A stretch of 64,000 nucleotides of DNA from Nostoc piscinale CENA21 (GCF_001298445.1 NZ_CP012036.1:1241153-1305152); one strand, 5' to 3'. Positions 34,368-44,019 are shown, counted from the stretch's first letter. Program-made: numbers and translations. Notes: generated by a model from the letters alone, not told the origin.

Positions 34368-34919
34368 ATGCCACAAAGTCGTGAAACCTCCTACTATTCT
34401 TTATTAGGACTGCATCCCTCAGCATCGGTAATCGACATTCGCCGTGCTTATCGGGAACTGAGTAAACGCTATCATCCTGACACTACAGAATTACCTGCGT
34501 CCCTTGCTACTGCTAAATTTCAGCAAATTAATGAAGCCTACGCCACTTTAAGCCATCCAGACAGGCGACTCAGCTATGATTTGAAAATTGGTTATTCCCG
34601 CTTTGGTGTAATTCAAGCGCCTGCGGATTTGCATCGTCCGGTGCGTTATTCTTATGATTACTCGAAATCGGCTTACCTGGATGCCAGCGATCGCCCCCTT
34701 TCTTCTGGGGAAATTTTTGCTTTATTTATTCTGGGGCTGACTTTTGTGGGATGTTTATTACTGGCGATCGCCATTGGCTTCGCTCGTGGTGAAGCAGCTT
34801 TTCAAACTCAATCACCCCAACTAACCCCAAAACAGCAAATATCTTCCCTCTCCCAATTCCCTAGTTCTGGGGAATTGCCAAACTATAACTTTCCCTTCTT
34901 CAAATCAACCATTTCTTAA
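34368..34919 (+). CDS. J-domain protein with C-terminal membrane helix
   Basis: From the ATG at 34368 the protein has 183 aa (GTG at 34350 is an alternative). Residues 8-75 form a J domain with SYYSLLGLHPSAS, RYHPDTTE (the HPD that stimulates DnaK) and INEAYATLSHPDRR. After a linker, residues 117-140 form one membrane helix, and the tail is Gln/Ser/Pro-rich. It should recruit an Hsp70 to a membrane, plasma or thylakoid. It is followed after 19 bp by a DUF3143 gene, a neighbour pair seen in cyanobacteria, so co-transcription is likely. Confidence 0.88.
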   Translation: MPQSRETSYYSLLGLHPSASVIDIRRAYRELSKRYHPDTTELPASLATAKFQQINEAYATLSHPDRRLSYDLKIGYSRFGVIQAPADLHRPVRYSYDYSKSAYLDASDRPLSSGEIFALFILGLTFVGCLLLAIAIGFARGEAAFQTQSPQLTPKQQISSLSQFPSSGELPNYNFPFFKSTIS

Positions 34920-34938
34920 CGCACCATCTCAAATTCTT

Positions 34939-35211
34939 ATGTCTCTTCTGCCAGCAGATACTCCTTTATATAATCATCCTCTGCCACAAATTGAGCAATG
35001 GTTAAAAGACCAAGGTTGTCAACAAGATGAAACACAACTTCATTGTTGGCGCGTGCAAAGACCTGATTGGCAAGCTGAACTTTGGCTAGATATTGAACAA
35101 ATCGTAGTGAGATATCTTGAAGCTGGAGAAAATCGCCAAGAAATTCAACGCTCATTCAAGTATTCTCTCAGCCGGGAAGATATTGAACAAGCTGTGTTTT
35201 CTGGCCCGTGA
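34939..35211 (+). CDS. DUF3143-family protein
   Basis: The 90-aa soluble protein reads PLYNHPLPQIEQWLKDQGCQ at its N-terminus, the DUF3143 signature, and ends in LSREDIEQAVFSGP. The family is nearly restricted to cyanobacteria and algae and has no known function. It follows the J-domain gene by 19 bp, so a shared transcript and possibly a chaperone-linked role are suggested by position only. Confidence 0.8.
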   Translation: MSLLPADTPLYNHPLPQIEQWLKDQGCQQDETQLHCWRVQRPDWQAELWLDIEQIVVRYLEAGENRQEIQRSFKYSLSREDIEQAVFSGP

Positions 35212-35287
35212 ACTGGTGAGTGGTAAGAGGAAACGGGGCAGAGGGCAGGGAGAAGAGGAAAAATCTCTCCCTTTACCCTATGTACCC

Positions 35288-35436
35288 AGGACTTACGCAC
35301 CAAGATTGTCTATGAAGATTGGGTGTAAGGGTGTAAGGGTGTGTGGCGGAAGGGTTTTAGATACATACACCCCTATACCCTGTACCCCTACACCCTCGCC
35401 AAAACCCTTGATTTTTCGTTTTTATGCGTAAGTCCT
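35288..35436 (+). mobile_element. 149-bp MITE-like element, copy 1
   Basis: The element is bounded by perfect 12-bp inverted ends (AGGACTTACGCA / TGCGTAAGTCCT). The interior is itself an imperfect palindrome of GGGTGTAAGGGTGT-type sequence. An almost identical copy lies inverted at 48916-49065 and differs only by one G in a G run. Shorter related copies are at 47760, 48270 and 49082. No open frame inside is credible. It is therefore a non-autonomous element moved by a transposase encoded elsewhere. Confidence 0.8.
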
Positions 35437-35499
35437 AGTATCTTGTCTCCCTTGTATCTTCTTTCACTAATACCTATTCCCCATTCTCTACTCCCTTTG

Positions 35500-36249
35500 T
35501 TACACTTTCCCAAATCTCCGGTCGCGTTGCTGATAAGCACACAAAGCCCGGTGAAATTCAGCCCGGTCAAAATCCGGCCAAAGCGTATCAGTAATGTAAA
35601 TTTCTCCGTAGGCCATTTGCCAGAGGAGGAAATTAGAAAGGCGCATTTCACCGCTAGTACGGATTAATAAATCAGGGTCATCAATTCCGGCTGTGTACAG
35701 ATGACTTTCAAAGACCGCTTCATCGATTTCATCTGGTTTGAGGATACCTTGCTCGACTTTTTGGGCGATCGCTCGACAAGCTTGTAAAATTTCCTGTCGT
35801 CCGCCATAATTAGTTGCCACAGAAAATTTAATACTGCGATTATTCTTGGTAGCTTCCATTGAACGGGTAATTTCTGCTTGCAGCGACCTTGGTAAAGCCT
35901 GCAAATTTCCTACAAACTGAATTTGCACATTTTCCTCAACCATTTCCCGCAGTTCTTGACGTAAAACTACTTGGAATAAAGTCATCAAAAAATCTACTTC
36001 TTCCTGCGGTCTTTTCCAGTTTTCCGTGGAAAACGCATAAGCTGTCAGTGCCTCAATTCCCCAATCTTTGCAACAACGCAGCAAATCTTTCAAAGCATCG
36101 ACACCACGCTTATGTCCCATAATTCGCGGTAAGCCTTGACGTTTAGCCCATCGACCATTGCCATCCATAATCACCGCAACGTGTTTGGGCAGTAGTTCCC
36201 GTTTCAAGTCGGGAGGCAAATATAGCAGTTCAGTTTGTTGTACAGTCAT
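35500..36249 (-). CDS. uppS: Isoprenyl transferase (undecaprenyl diphosphate synthase family)
   Basis: The 249-aa protein carries the cis-prenyltransferase signature: HVAVIMDGNGRWAKRQG with catalytic Asp at residue 29, LTAYAFSTENWKRP, and DPDLLIRTSGEMRLSNFLLWQ. It condenses isopentenyl diphosphate units to make the C55 carrier for peptidoglycan and envelope glycans. Its start overlaps the stop of cdaA in an ATGA arrangement, so the two are translationally coupled. The lysA gene lies upstream on the same strand, giving the cell-wall-related order lysA-cdaA-uppS common in cyanobacteria. Confidence 0.95.
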   Translation of the reverse strand: MTVQQTELLYLPPDLKRELLPKHVAVIMDGNGRWAKRQGLPRIMGHKRGVDALKDLLRCCKDWGIEALTAYAFSTENWKRPQEEVDFLMTLFQVVLRQELREMVEENVQIQFVGNLQALPRSLQAEITRSMEATKNNRSIKFSVATNYGGRQEILQACRAIAQKVEQGILKPDEIDEAVFESHLYTAGIDDPDLLIRTSGEMRLSNFLLWQMAYGEIYITDTLWPDFDRAEFHRALCAYQQRDRRFGKV

Positions 36250-37169
36250 TTTTTGTCTCGTGAAGCGGTCGATGGTAATCCAAGTAAACGTGAAACTAGT
36301 ACCAGTGCTTTACTACCAATCTGACGCACCCAACTTAATAATCCCGGAGCAACGGCTTCCCGATCTACAGTTGGAGATAATCGAGTCTCTAAGGACTCTT
36401 TTAGTTTTCTAATGGTCAGTGGTCTATTTAGAGTTCCCCGTTCCGCTAAGGAAATAGAACCAGTTTCTTCTGATACAACTACACAAATACAATTTTCGAC
36501 CCGCTCAGTAATTCCCATCGCTGCCCGATGGCGTGTACCCAACTGGCGCGAGGCTGTGCGTCCCGAAAGTGGTAGAATTATACCTGATGATACAATTCGT
36601 GAGCCGCGAATTAATGTCGCTCCATCATGTAACAAAGTTTTTGGCTGAAAAATTGTTTGTATAAGTTCTTTAGAGACCTCGGCATTCAGCTTAACTCCAG
36701 GCACAGAAAAATCTCGCTCGTCAATTGGGCCAGTGGTTTCCAGAATTAGCAAAGCTCCAATTCGGTTTTTGGAAAGTTCTTTCACCGCATCCACAATTTC
36801 ATCAATCACACTATCAGATTTGGGGATGGATAAACTTGATGTTTGAAACAACTGGCGTAATTCTCCGCGCCCTAATTGTTCCAAAAAACGCCGAAATTCT
36901 GATTGTAAGGCTACCGCCATCGCCACAGCACAACCAATCACTAATTTTTCCAAGACAAAGTTCAGCAGTGGTAAGCCTAATCTACCGCTGAGTGCCGATG
37001 CCAACATTAAAATAATAAATCCTCGCACCATCCAAAGTGTCCGGCGCTCACTAATAATCACTAGTATCATGTACGTCAGCGCCAGCACTAATACTATATC
37101 CAGAGTCCCAAGTAGCAAGGACTGTGACCATCCTAGGTTTGTCAGCCAATGCTTTGACCAATCTTTCAT
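36246..37169 (-). CDS. cdaA: Diadenylate cyclase CdaA
   Basis: The 307-aa protein has three N-terminal membrane helices (about residues 20-90) and a DAC domain with the active-site motifs DGA (182-184) and RHRAA (213-217). It makes cyclic di-AMP from two ATP. In bacteria this messenger controls potassium, osmolyte and cell-wall balance, and in cyanobacteria it is linked to night survival. The C-terminal extension after the DAC domain (about 240-307) is a cyanobacterial feature without known motif. It overlaps uppS by 4 bp and lies 93 bp after lysA. Confidence 0.95.
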   Translation of the reverse strand: MKDWSKHWLTNLGWSQSLLLGTLDIVLVLALTYMILVIISERRTLWMVRGFIILMLASALSGRLGLPLLNFVLEKLVIGCAVAMAVALQSEFRRFLEQLGRGELRQLFQTSSLSIPKSDSVIDEIVDAVKELSKNRIGALLILETTGPIDERDFSVPGVKLNAEVSKELIQTIFQPKTLLHDGATLIRGSRIVSSGIILPLSGRTASRQLGTRHRAAMGITERVENCICVVVSEETGSISLAERGTLNRPLTIRKLKESLETRLSPTVDREAVAPGLLSWVRQIGSKALVLVSRLLGLPSTASRDKK

Positions 37170-37219
37170 GACATCTGGATTATCTTTCTGTCTTTAATAC
37201 TGTAGGTCATTTGTCATTT

Positions 37220-37256
37220 GTCATTAGTCATTAGTTTTTTGCAAATGACTAATGAC
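37220..37256 (-). terminator. Hairpin between lysA and cdaA
   Basis: A 13-bp stem (GTCATTAGTCATT / AATGACTAATGAC) with an 11-nt loop lies inside a run of TCATTTG/TCATTAG heptamer repeats. It is just after the lysA stop, so it may end or attenuate that transcript ahead of cdaA. Confidence 0.55.
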
Positions 37257-37262
37257 CAAGGA

Positions 37263-38666
37263 CTAATTACCTCTTTTTAGTCTTTCCGGGAGGCAATCTT
37301 GCCGAATCAAGTCTTGATAAGTTTCGCGTTGCAAAATCAAATTTGCTTCGCCATTGGCTACTACTACGGCTGCGGGTCGGGGTAAGCGGTTGTAGTTAGA
37401 TGCCATACTGTAATTGTACGCACCAGTTGCCATAACCACGAGAATATCTCCTGGTTCAGTCTTGGGTAGTTGGGCATTTTTAATTAGGATATCTCCTGAT
37501 TCACAATGTTTGCCAGCTACAGTGACTGTTTCTGTTACATTAGCAGACATTTTATTAGCAACTACAGCCCGATAAACTGACTGGTAAGTGATGGGTCGGG
37601 GATTATCGGACATCCCACCATCAACAGATACGTAGGTACGAATTTCTGGTACTACTTTTGTTGCGCCAACGGTATAGGCAGTAACACAAGCTGTGGCAAT
37701 CAATGATCGCCCTGGCTCACATAATAGCTTTGGTAAAGGCAAATTCTCCGCAGCACAAGTTTCTTGAACAACTTCACAAATTACCTTTACCCAATCTTCA
37801 ATACTTGGGGGATCATCGGATTCTGTATAGCGAATGCCTAATCCACCACCAATATTTAATTCCGTTAAACTTAAACCATACTTAGCAGTATCACGGAACC
37901 ACTGCACCATCACAGCCCCTAAATCTTGATGGGGTTGCAGTTCAAAAATTTGGGAACCAATATGAGCGTGCAAGCCTATGCAGTTCAAGGAAGGTTGCTT
38001 GCTGACAAAGGAAAATACTTCGTCTAAGTCGTTGGGATCAAAGCCAAATTTACTATCTAAGTGTCCTGTACGAATATATTCGTGGGTATGGCATTCAATC
38101 CCCGGAGTTAGCCGCAGCATGATCCGAACTGGCTGGGTGTTTTGGGTCAATTGCACCAAATTGTGTAATTCTTGCCAGTTATCGACAACAATGGTCACAC
38201 CTGATTCAATTGCTAAAACTAGCTCTGGCTGGGATTTATTATTACCGTGGAGGTAAATTTTTTCAGGACTAACGCCAGCAGCTAAAGCTGTGTAAAGTTC
38301 GCCGCCAGAGACGACATCAATTCCCAAACCTTCCGAGGCTGCGATCGCACAAACGGCTAAACAATTCCAGGCTTTAGAAGCATATAATACTTGAGATACA
38401 CCAGGGTAATATTGCTTAAAAGCATCTCGGTATTGCCGACAAGCCGCACGGAGAGTTTCTTCATCTAAAATATAGAGTGGCGAACCAAACTGCTGCACTA
38501 GGGTTGTGACATCACACCCACCAATTTCCAGACAGTCATCACTATTAACCTTAGCTGTTAAAGGTAAAAGTTCCTGGTTTGGCGAAACAGTTTCGTTTGG
38601 ATTGCGCTTTTGAGGTAAATACTGAGTCCCAGTATGTTGAACCTCAGTGGGGTGAGTCGATACCAT
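37263..38666 (-). CDS. lysA: Diaminopimelate decarboxylase
   Basis: The 467-aa fold-type III PLP enzyme has its PLP Lys in VLYASKAWNC (residue 98), HGNNKS, the GGGLGIRY phosphate loop, CEPGRSL and CESGDIL near the C-terminus. It converts meso-diaminopimelate to lysine, the last step of the pathway. About 45 residues at the N-terminus precede the conserved domain, as in other cyanobacterial LysA. It is first in the order lysA-cdaA-uppS, though a hairpin separates it from cdaA. Confidence 0.95.
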   Translation of the reverse strand: MVSTHPTEVQHTGTQYLPQKRNPNETVSPNQELLPLTAKVNSDDCLEIGGCDVTTLVQQFGSPLYILDEETLRAACRQYRDAFKQYYPGVSQVLYASKAWNCLAVCAIAASEGLGIDVVSGGELYTALAAGVSPEKIYLHGNNKSQPELVLAIESGVTIVVDNWQELHNLVQLTQNTQPVRIMLRLTPGIECHTHEYIRTGHLDSKFGFDPNDLDEVFSFVSKQPSLNCIGLHAHIGSQIFELQPHQDLGAVMVQWFRDTAKYGLSLTELNIGGGLGIRYTESDDPPSIEDWVKVICEVVQETCAAENLPLPKLLCEPGRSLIATACVTAYTVGATKVVPEIRTYVSVDGGMSDNPRPITYQSVYRAVVANKMSANVTETVTVAGKHCESGDILIKNAQLPKTEPGDILVVMATGAYNYSMASNYNRLPRPAAVVVANGEANLILQRETYQDLIRQDCLPERLKRGN

Positions 38667-38731
38667 AACTATGTAAGTTGTCCTTATACAAATTAAGAGC
38701 TTGAGGAAGTGTCCCGATTTTCAGTTTACCA

Positions 38732-38745
38732 ACTCAGTGCTGAGT
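38732..38745. repeat. Perfect palindrome ACTCAGTGCTGAGT-type
   Basis: A short ACTCAG-TG-CTGAGT palindrome upstream of lysA. Related AGTGCTGAGT units occur at 49068-49084 and 51644-51674, so this is a dispersed motif. Confidence 0.45.
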
Positions 38746-38907
38746 AAAAAGTACAAGAAAAGTTTCCCATAGCCGGAAATCAACTCTTAAGGTCAGTTAG
38801 TTTGAATGCAGCACTTTTGATCAACGCTGTTTCAGTTGACCATGATCCTTTTAATCTATTGATTATTAGGGTTTATGGCTCACAGTCGAATTTTTGGAGA
38901 AAAAATT

Positions 38908-39603
38908 ATGACGCTTAGTTCTCCTATTACTCTTCTATCAACCCTGCCACCTTTGGAAAACGGCGACAAACTCACCCGTATAGAATTTGAGCGTCGTTAT
39001 CATGCTATGCCGGAAGTGAAAAAAGCGGAACTGATTGAAGGAATTGTTTATATGGCATCTCCCTTACGTTTTAGAAGTCATGGTAAACCCCATGCTTATG
39101 TTATGGCTTGGTTGGGTTTATATGAATCTGCTACGCCTGGAGTAGAGTTGGGAGATAATGCCACTGTCTGCTTAGATGCCGATAATGAACCCCAACCAGA
39201 TGCTTGTTTGCTAATTACTAATGGCGGACAGGCCAGTGTTAGCGATGATGATTATATTGAAGGTGCGCCAGAGTTAATTGTAGAAGTTGCTGCTAGTAGT
39301 GTTTCTTTGGATTTACACGACAAGTTAAAAGTATACCGCCGCAATCAAGTGCAAGAATATTTAGTCTGGCGTGTGTATGATAATGAATTTGATTGGTTCA
39401 AGTTAGAGCAAGGGGAATATATCAAACTTGCACCTAATCATGAGGGTGTGATTTACTCTCGTGTCTTTCCGGGTTTATGCTTAGATAAAGCGGCATTATT
39501 AGCCGGGAATTTAGCAAAAGTTTTAGCAGTTTTGCAGCAAGGTTTGGCTAGTCCAGAACACCAGAGTTTTGTTGAAAACCTTGCCAGTAAGTCCCCCTTA
39601 TAA
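38908..39603 (+). CDS. Uma2-family (DUF820) restriction-endonuclease-fold protein
   Basis: From the ATG at 38908, preceded by GGAGAAAAAATT, the protein has 231 aa. It has the Uma2 layout: an Glu in AELIEGIVYMASP, PDACLLIT, and ELIVEVAASSVSLDLHDKLKVYRR, where Asp, Glu and Lys form a PD-(D/E)XK-like site, then YLVWRVYDNEFDWF. The family is greatly expanded in cyanobacteria and its members have no agreed role; some are likely transposon-derived nucleases. Its end overlaps the long version of the next gene. Confidence 0.85.
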   Translation: MTLSSPITLLSTLPPLENGDKLTRIEFERRYHAMPEVKKAELIEGIVYMASPLRFRSHGKPHAYVMAWLGLYESATPGVELGDNATVCLDADNEPQPDACLLITNGGQASVSDDDYIEGAPELIVEVAASSVSLDLHDKLKVYRRNQVQEYLVWRVYDNEFDWFKLEQGEYIKLAPNHEGVIYSRVFPGLCLDKAALLAGNLAKVLAVLQQGLASPEHQSFVENLASKSPL

Positions 39604-39619
39604 TTTTGATCAGTTAAAT

Positions 39620-40168
39620 GTGATTTCATCAGAATTAAAATTGCGGCCGCTCACAACTGATGACCTTAGTACCATCCTCGAACTTGATCAAACTTGTTTT
39701 GGTGGTCTTTGGACTTTAGCAGGTTATCAACGCGAACTAGAAAGCCCGAACAGCGAGTTACTGGGTTTGTTTGCACCATTGTCAAGCATTAAACTCTTGG
39801 GTATGGGGTGCTTTTGGTCGATTGTCGATGAAGCCCACATTACTATTTTGGCGATTCATCCCCAATACCACCGTCAGGGTTTGGGTCAGGCTTTATTGTA
39901 TGCTCTGTTGAAGACTGCTTGCGATCGCGGTTTAGAACGCGCCACCCTGGAAGTTAGAGCTTCTAACATTGCCGCCATATCCTTATATGAGAAATTTGGC
40001 TTTAAAACGGCGGGGCGGCGACGACATTATTACAAAGACAACAACGAAGATGCTTTGATTTTGTGGTTATCAGAATTGCAATATCCACATTTTCAAAAAA
40101 CTTTAGACCAGTGGCACACCATTGTGAGCAAACAGTTGAGTGAATTTTCTTGGCAGTTGATTAGTTAG
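39620..40168 (+). CDS. rimI: Ribosomal-protein-alanine N-acetyltransferase RimI (GNAT)
   Basis: The GNAT domain has ILAIHPQYHRQGLGQALLYALL (acetyl-CoA pyrophosphate loop Q-x-x-G-x-G/A), LEVRASNIAAISLYEKFGF and the RimI tail RRRHYYKDNNEDALILWL. A GTG at 39620 gives 182 aa beginning VISSELKLRPLT, which suits the family; an upstream TTG at 39569 would overlap the Uma2 gene and add 17 atypical residues. RimI acetylates the N-terminus of ribosomal protein S18 and perhaps other proteins. Confidence 0.85.
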   Translation: MISSELKLRPLTTDDLSTILELDQTCFGGLWTLAGYQRELESPNSELLGLFAPLSSIKLLGMGCFWSIVDEAHITILAIHPQYHRQGLGQALLYALLKTACDRGLERATLEVRASNIAAISLYEKFGFKTAGRRRHYYKDNNEDALILWLSELQYPHFQKTLDQWHTIVSKQLSEFSWQLIS

Positions 40169-40681
40169 GGGTTAGAGGCTAGAGGCTGGGGGTTAGCCGG
40201 AATGATATTGAAAGGTTAGATTGAGGTACAACTTCCGTATCTGGCTCATTTTTTGGCGACATAGTATCAGTTACTCAGGGGAAAACTCATAACCAAACAA
40301 GAAAACCATCTTCTCTAGCCCCTAGCCCTCTAGTTAATTCATTAGAATTTTTAATAAGAAAAATTTTTATATTTTAAATAAAAAATATTTTTAGAAAAAT
40401 TTTGACTTTTGAATTCAAAATATGCTAATAATTAATATTTGTGACTGGTAAAATTAAATTATCATAACAACGGCTAACTATTTACAACTCAAGCTGAAAA
40501 GCTAGTAAATCAAAGCTCCTCAACTCGGTAGCCGTAGCAAAATTCATCAACAGTTGACAAATCCACCCATCAATTTGAGTAGTCTCCCTTGGATGTCTAT
40601 TATCTCTGATACAGACACCCAAAACCTTAGCCTGTGCTAAAATCAGCGTACCGGCACGACGCAGGTGATGGGAAAAATGCC
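40169..40681. other. Long leader before clpC
   Basis: No gene was seen in 513 bp. TAGGGGTTAGAGGCTAGAGGC at the 5' end is complementary to CTAGCCCCTAGCCCTCTAG near 40315-40333, giving a long-range inverted repeat. The 40370-40470 stretch is extremely AT-rich. The clpC promoter and a long 5' leader must lie here. Confidence 0.4.
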
Positions 40682-43153
40682 ATGTTTGAACGCTTCACAG
40701 AAAAAGCCATTAAGGTAATCATGCTGGCCCAAGAAGAGGCCCGCCGTTTAGGTCACAACTTTGTGGGAACCGAGCAGATCCTCCTGGGTCTGATTGGGGA
40801 AGGCACAGGAGTTGCGGCCAAGGTGCTGAAATCAATGGGTGTCAATCTCAAAGATGCCCGTATTGAAGTTGAAAAAATCATAGGCCGGGGTTCAGGCTTT
40901 GTGGCCGTGGAAATTCCGTTTACGCCACGGGCAAAGCGGGTTCTGGAACTATCCCTAGAAGAAGCGCGCCAATTAGGGCATAACTACATTGGCACCGAGC
41001 ATCTGCTGTTGGGCCTGATCCGGGAAGGGGAAGGTGTAGCAGCCAGGGTGCTAGAAAACCTTGGGGTGGATCTATCTAAGGTAAGAACCCAAGTCATCCG
41101 AATGCTGGGAGAAACAGCAGAGGTTTCGGCGACCGGGCAATCGGGACGCACTAAAACTCCTACCTTGGATGAATTCGGCTCGAACCTAACCCAGATGGCG
41201 ACGGACAATAAACTTGATCCAGTCGTAGGACGCGCGAAAGAAATTGAGCGTGTAATTCAAATCTTGGGTCGCCGGACAAAAAATAACCCAGTGCTGATTG
41301 GTGAACCAGGGGTTGGTAAAACTGCGATCGCGGAAGGTTTAGCGAGCCGCATTGCCAACAAAGATGTCCCCGACATCCTGGAAGACAAGCGCGTAGTCAC
41401 ACTAGATATTGGTTTGCTGGTAGCAGGTACCAAATACCGGGGTGAATTTGAAGAACGCCTGAAGAAAATCATGGATGAAATTCGCCAGGCGGGTAACGTA
41501 ATTCTCGTAATTGACGAGGTACACACCCTAATTGGTGCAGGTGCAGCCGAAGGTGCGATCGACGCAGCAAATATCCTCAAACCCGCCTTGGCAAGAGGTG
41601 AATTGCAGTGTATTGGTGCCACCACCCTCGACGAATACCGCAAACACATCGAGCGCGATGCAGCCTTAGAACGCCGCTTCCAGCCAGTCATGGTAGGTGA
41701 GCCATCAGTTGATGAAACTATAGAAATATTGCATGGATTGCGCGATCGCTACGAGCAACATCACAAGTTGAAAATTTCTGATGAAGCTTTAATCGCAGCA
41801 GCGAAATTGTCTGACCGTTATATCAGCGATCGCTACTTGCCAGATAAAGCCATCGACTTGATTGATGAAGCAGGTTCGCGCGTGCGGTTAATCAACTCCC
41901 AACTGCCCCCCGCAGCCAAAGAGTTAGATAAAGAACTGCGCCAAATCTTAAAAGAAAAAGATGATGCAGTGCGTTCCCAAGACTTTGACAGAGCCGGGGA
42001 ACTGCGCGATCGGGAAATGGAAATCAAAGCCGAAATCCGCGCGATCGCCCAAAGCAAAACCAACGGTGCAAGTGGTGACGGTGTAGAACCAGTTGTTACC
42101 GAAGAAGACATTGCTCACATCGTCGCTTCCTGGACAGGTGTACCAGTCAACAAGCTCACCGAGTCTGAATCCGAGAAGTTGCTGCACATGGAAGACACCT
42201 TGCATCAGCGCCTCATCGGACAAGAAGACGCAGTGAAAGCAGTTTCACGGGCAATCCGTCGGGCGCGTGTCGGTTTGAAAAACCCCAACCGACCCATCGC
42301 CAGCTTTATCTTCTCCGGGCCGACTGGGGTAGGTAAAACTGAGTTGGCAAAATCCTTGGCTTCTTACTTCTTCGGTTCCGAAGAAGCAATGATCCGCCTG
42401 GATATGTCGGAATATATGGAACGCCACACCGTCAGCAAACTAATTGGTTCGCCTCCAGGCTACGTTGGTTATAACGAAGGTGGTCAATTAACCGAAGCTG
42501 TGCGTCGTCGTCCTTATACCGTGGTGCTGTTCGACGAAATCGAAAAAGCCCACCCCGATGTCTTCAATATGCTGCTGCAAATTTTAGAAGACGGTCGGTT
42601 AACCGATGCTAAAGGTCGCACCGTTGACTTCAAGAACACCTTGCTGATTTTGACATCCAACATCGGTTCTAAGGTAATTGAAAAAGGCGCTTCCACCATC
42701 GGCTTTGAATTTAATGAAGATGCTGGTGAATCGCAATATAACCGCATTAAAACTCTGGTTAACGAAGAACTCAAACAGTACTTCCGCCCAGAATTCCTCA
42801 ACCGTTTGGATGAAATTATCGTCTTCCGTCAACTCAACCGCGAAGAAGTCACCCAAATCGCCGACATCATGCTCAAAGAAGTGTTTGGTCGCCTGACAGA
42901 AAAAGGCATCACCTTAGAAGTCACCGAACGCTTCAAAGACAGGCTCATCCAAGAAGGTTACAGCCCCAGCTACGGTGCAAGACCGTTACGTAGGGCAATT
43001 ATGCGCTTGTTAGAAGATAGCCTTGCTGAAGAGATTCTCTCTGGTCGCATCAAAGATGGCGATACTGCCCTTGTTGATGTCGATGAAAACGGCAATGTGC
43101 AAGTCAGTTCTCAACAGCGCCGGGAATTGTTACCTCAAGGAATTGAGTCGTAA
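40682..43153 (+). CDS. clpC: ATP-dependent Clp protease ATPase subunit ClpC
   Basis: From the ATG at 40682 (MFERFTEKAIKVIML) the protein has 823 aa, the normal ClpC length; the frame is open 16 codons further up but that part is not family-like. Domains in order: double Clp_N repeat (1-150), AAA-1 with Walker A GEPGVGKT near 213 and VIDEVHTLIGAG, a UVR-containing middle domain (about 420-470, DFDRAGELRDREMEIKAEI), AAA-2 with GPTGVGKTELAK near 550 and LFDEIEKAHP, and the C-terminal ClpB-D2 domain. It unfolds substrates for ClpP. The gene is intact and monocistronic with a strong terminator. Confidence 0.97.
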   Translation: MFERFTEKAIKVIMLAQEEARRLGHNFVGTEQILLGLIGEGTGVAAKVLKSMGVNLKDARIEVEKIIGRGSGFVAVEIPFTPRAKRVLELSLEEARQLGHNYIGTEHLLLGLIREGEGVAARVLENLGVDLSKVRTQVIRMLGETAEVSATGQSGRTKTPTLDEFGSNLTQMATDNKLDPVVGRAKEIERVIQILGRRTKNNPVLIGEPGVGKTAIAEGLASRIANKDVPDILEDKRVVTLDIGLLVAGTKYRGEFEERLKKIMDEIRQAGNVILVIDEVHTLIGAGAAEGAIDAANILKPALARGELQCIGATTLDEYRKHIERDAALERRFQPVMVGEPSVDETIEILHGLRDRYEQHHKLKISDEALIAAAKLSDRYISDRYLPDKAIDLIDEAGSRVRLINSQLPPAAKELDKELRQILKEKDDAVRSQDFDRAGELRDREMEIKAEIRAIAQSKTNGASGDGVEPVVTEEDIAHIVASWTGVPVNKLTESESEKLLHMEDTLHQRLIGQEDAVKAVSRAIRRARVGLKNPNRPIASFIFSGPTGVGKTELAKSLASYFFGSEEAMIRLDMSEYMERHTVSKLIGSPPGYVGYNEGGQLTEAVRRRPYTVVLFDEIEKAHPDVFNMLLQILEDGRLTDAKGRTVDFKNTLLILTSNIGSKVIEKGASTIGFEFNEDAGESQYNRIKTLVNEELKQYFRPEFLNRLDEIIVFRQLNREEVTQIADIMLKEVFGRLTEKGITLEVTERFKDRLIQEGYSPSYGARPLRRAIMRLLEDSLAEEILSGRIKDGDTALVDVDENGNVQVSSQQRRELLPQGIES

Positions 43154-43188
43154 TTAACGTTTGGGATTAAGTCTCAAGTAAATTTTAG

Positions 43189-43222
43189 AAAACGGTAGAG
43201 GAGAAATTTCTCTACCGTTTTT
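43189..43222 (+). terminator. Intrinsic terminator of clpC
   Basis: A 12-bp stem (AAAACGGTAGAG / CTCTACCGTTTT), loop of 9 nt, continuing into a T-run. It lies 36 bp after the clpC stop codon. Confidence 0.85.
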
Positions 43223-43284
43223 GTTTTATTGATATTATGGCTAGGCTGTTATGAAGTTTTATAGCAAGCAGTGGACAAAAATTT

Positions 43285-43988
43285 ATGAGGATCAGTCCTT
43301 ATCCTGGTGATTTCATTCATGGCATTAATTTAGATGATTGGTATCCATGTTCTAATATTGCCTCATCTGGTCGTCTATCTTCTCCAAATTTTCTTGCAAT
43401 TTCCGATCCTGGCCTTTCAGTATCTTACCTTTGCGTACAAGACCTTCCTATAGAAATTTTGAAAAAAAGTCGTATACCGATGGGTGTTGTATCACCTCGC
43501 ACCGCTTGGTATGTATCGACTGCTGCTATTATTCGTTCAGGTGGTTATGTTGGAGTTGGTAGTATTGATACAAAGTGGCTTCAAAAATCGGACATAGATA
43601 GAAATGTTGCGATTGGTGATATGGAATTAGCTTTCGAGGAAGTACGTCGAAATATTGCACCAAATGCTGTAAGTAGATTGGCTTGTATTTGGGTTGCGGA
43701 AAATACATCTATTGGATACGCACATATCCGCTCGATGCTAGGCGCAAATACTTTAATACTAAAAGTAACAATTCCAAGTGCAACTGGTGTGTCAAAAGTT
43801 CGATACGCATGGTTGATCTGTACTACACTGATTCCAAGCAAGAGTACATTGAAAAATATTGGCAAGGTGTGCCGCTAGACCCACAAGTTCCAAAGTGGGA
43901 ATATTTAGTAGATGGAATAGTTGAAGTGAATGATCCTGAAGGGTTAGAAAAAATTCGTAAAGAAGGAGGTCATTTGAGACTACCTTGA
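43285..43988 (+). pseudogene. Protein of unknown function, interrupted by a -1 frameshift
   Basis: The frame from the ATG at 43285 reads sensibly up to about residue 170 (NAVSRLACIWVAENTSIGYAHIRSM, then NTLILKVTIPS). The continuation lies in another frame as MVDLYYTDSKQEYIEKYWQG and EYLVDGIVEVNDPEGLEKIR, ending at 43988. Adding one base between about 43794 and 43809, for example in the A4 run at 43794-43797, joins them into 234 aa. I do not recognise the family with certainty; the SRL.C..V and EYLVDG.VEV pattern recalls DUF2441-like or ADP-ribosyltransferase-like proteins, a weak guess. Unlike other frameshifts in this window, this one lacks a base. Confidence 0.45.
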
Positions 43989-44019
43989 AATTTAAGTTGT
44001 AGGTCGGGGTAAGCAATAG

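Noticed and set aside
35117..35667. Two overlapping plus-strand frames of 104 and 108 codons
   Set aside because: They read through the element at 35288 and the reverse strand of uppS; low-complexity Pro/Tyr/Thr content comes from the repeat.
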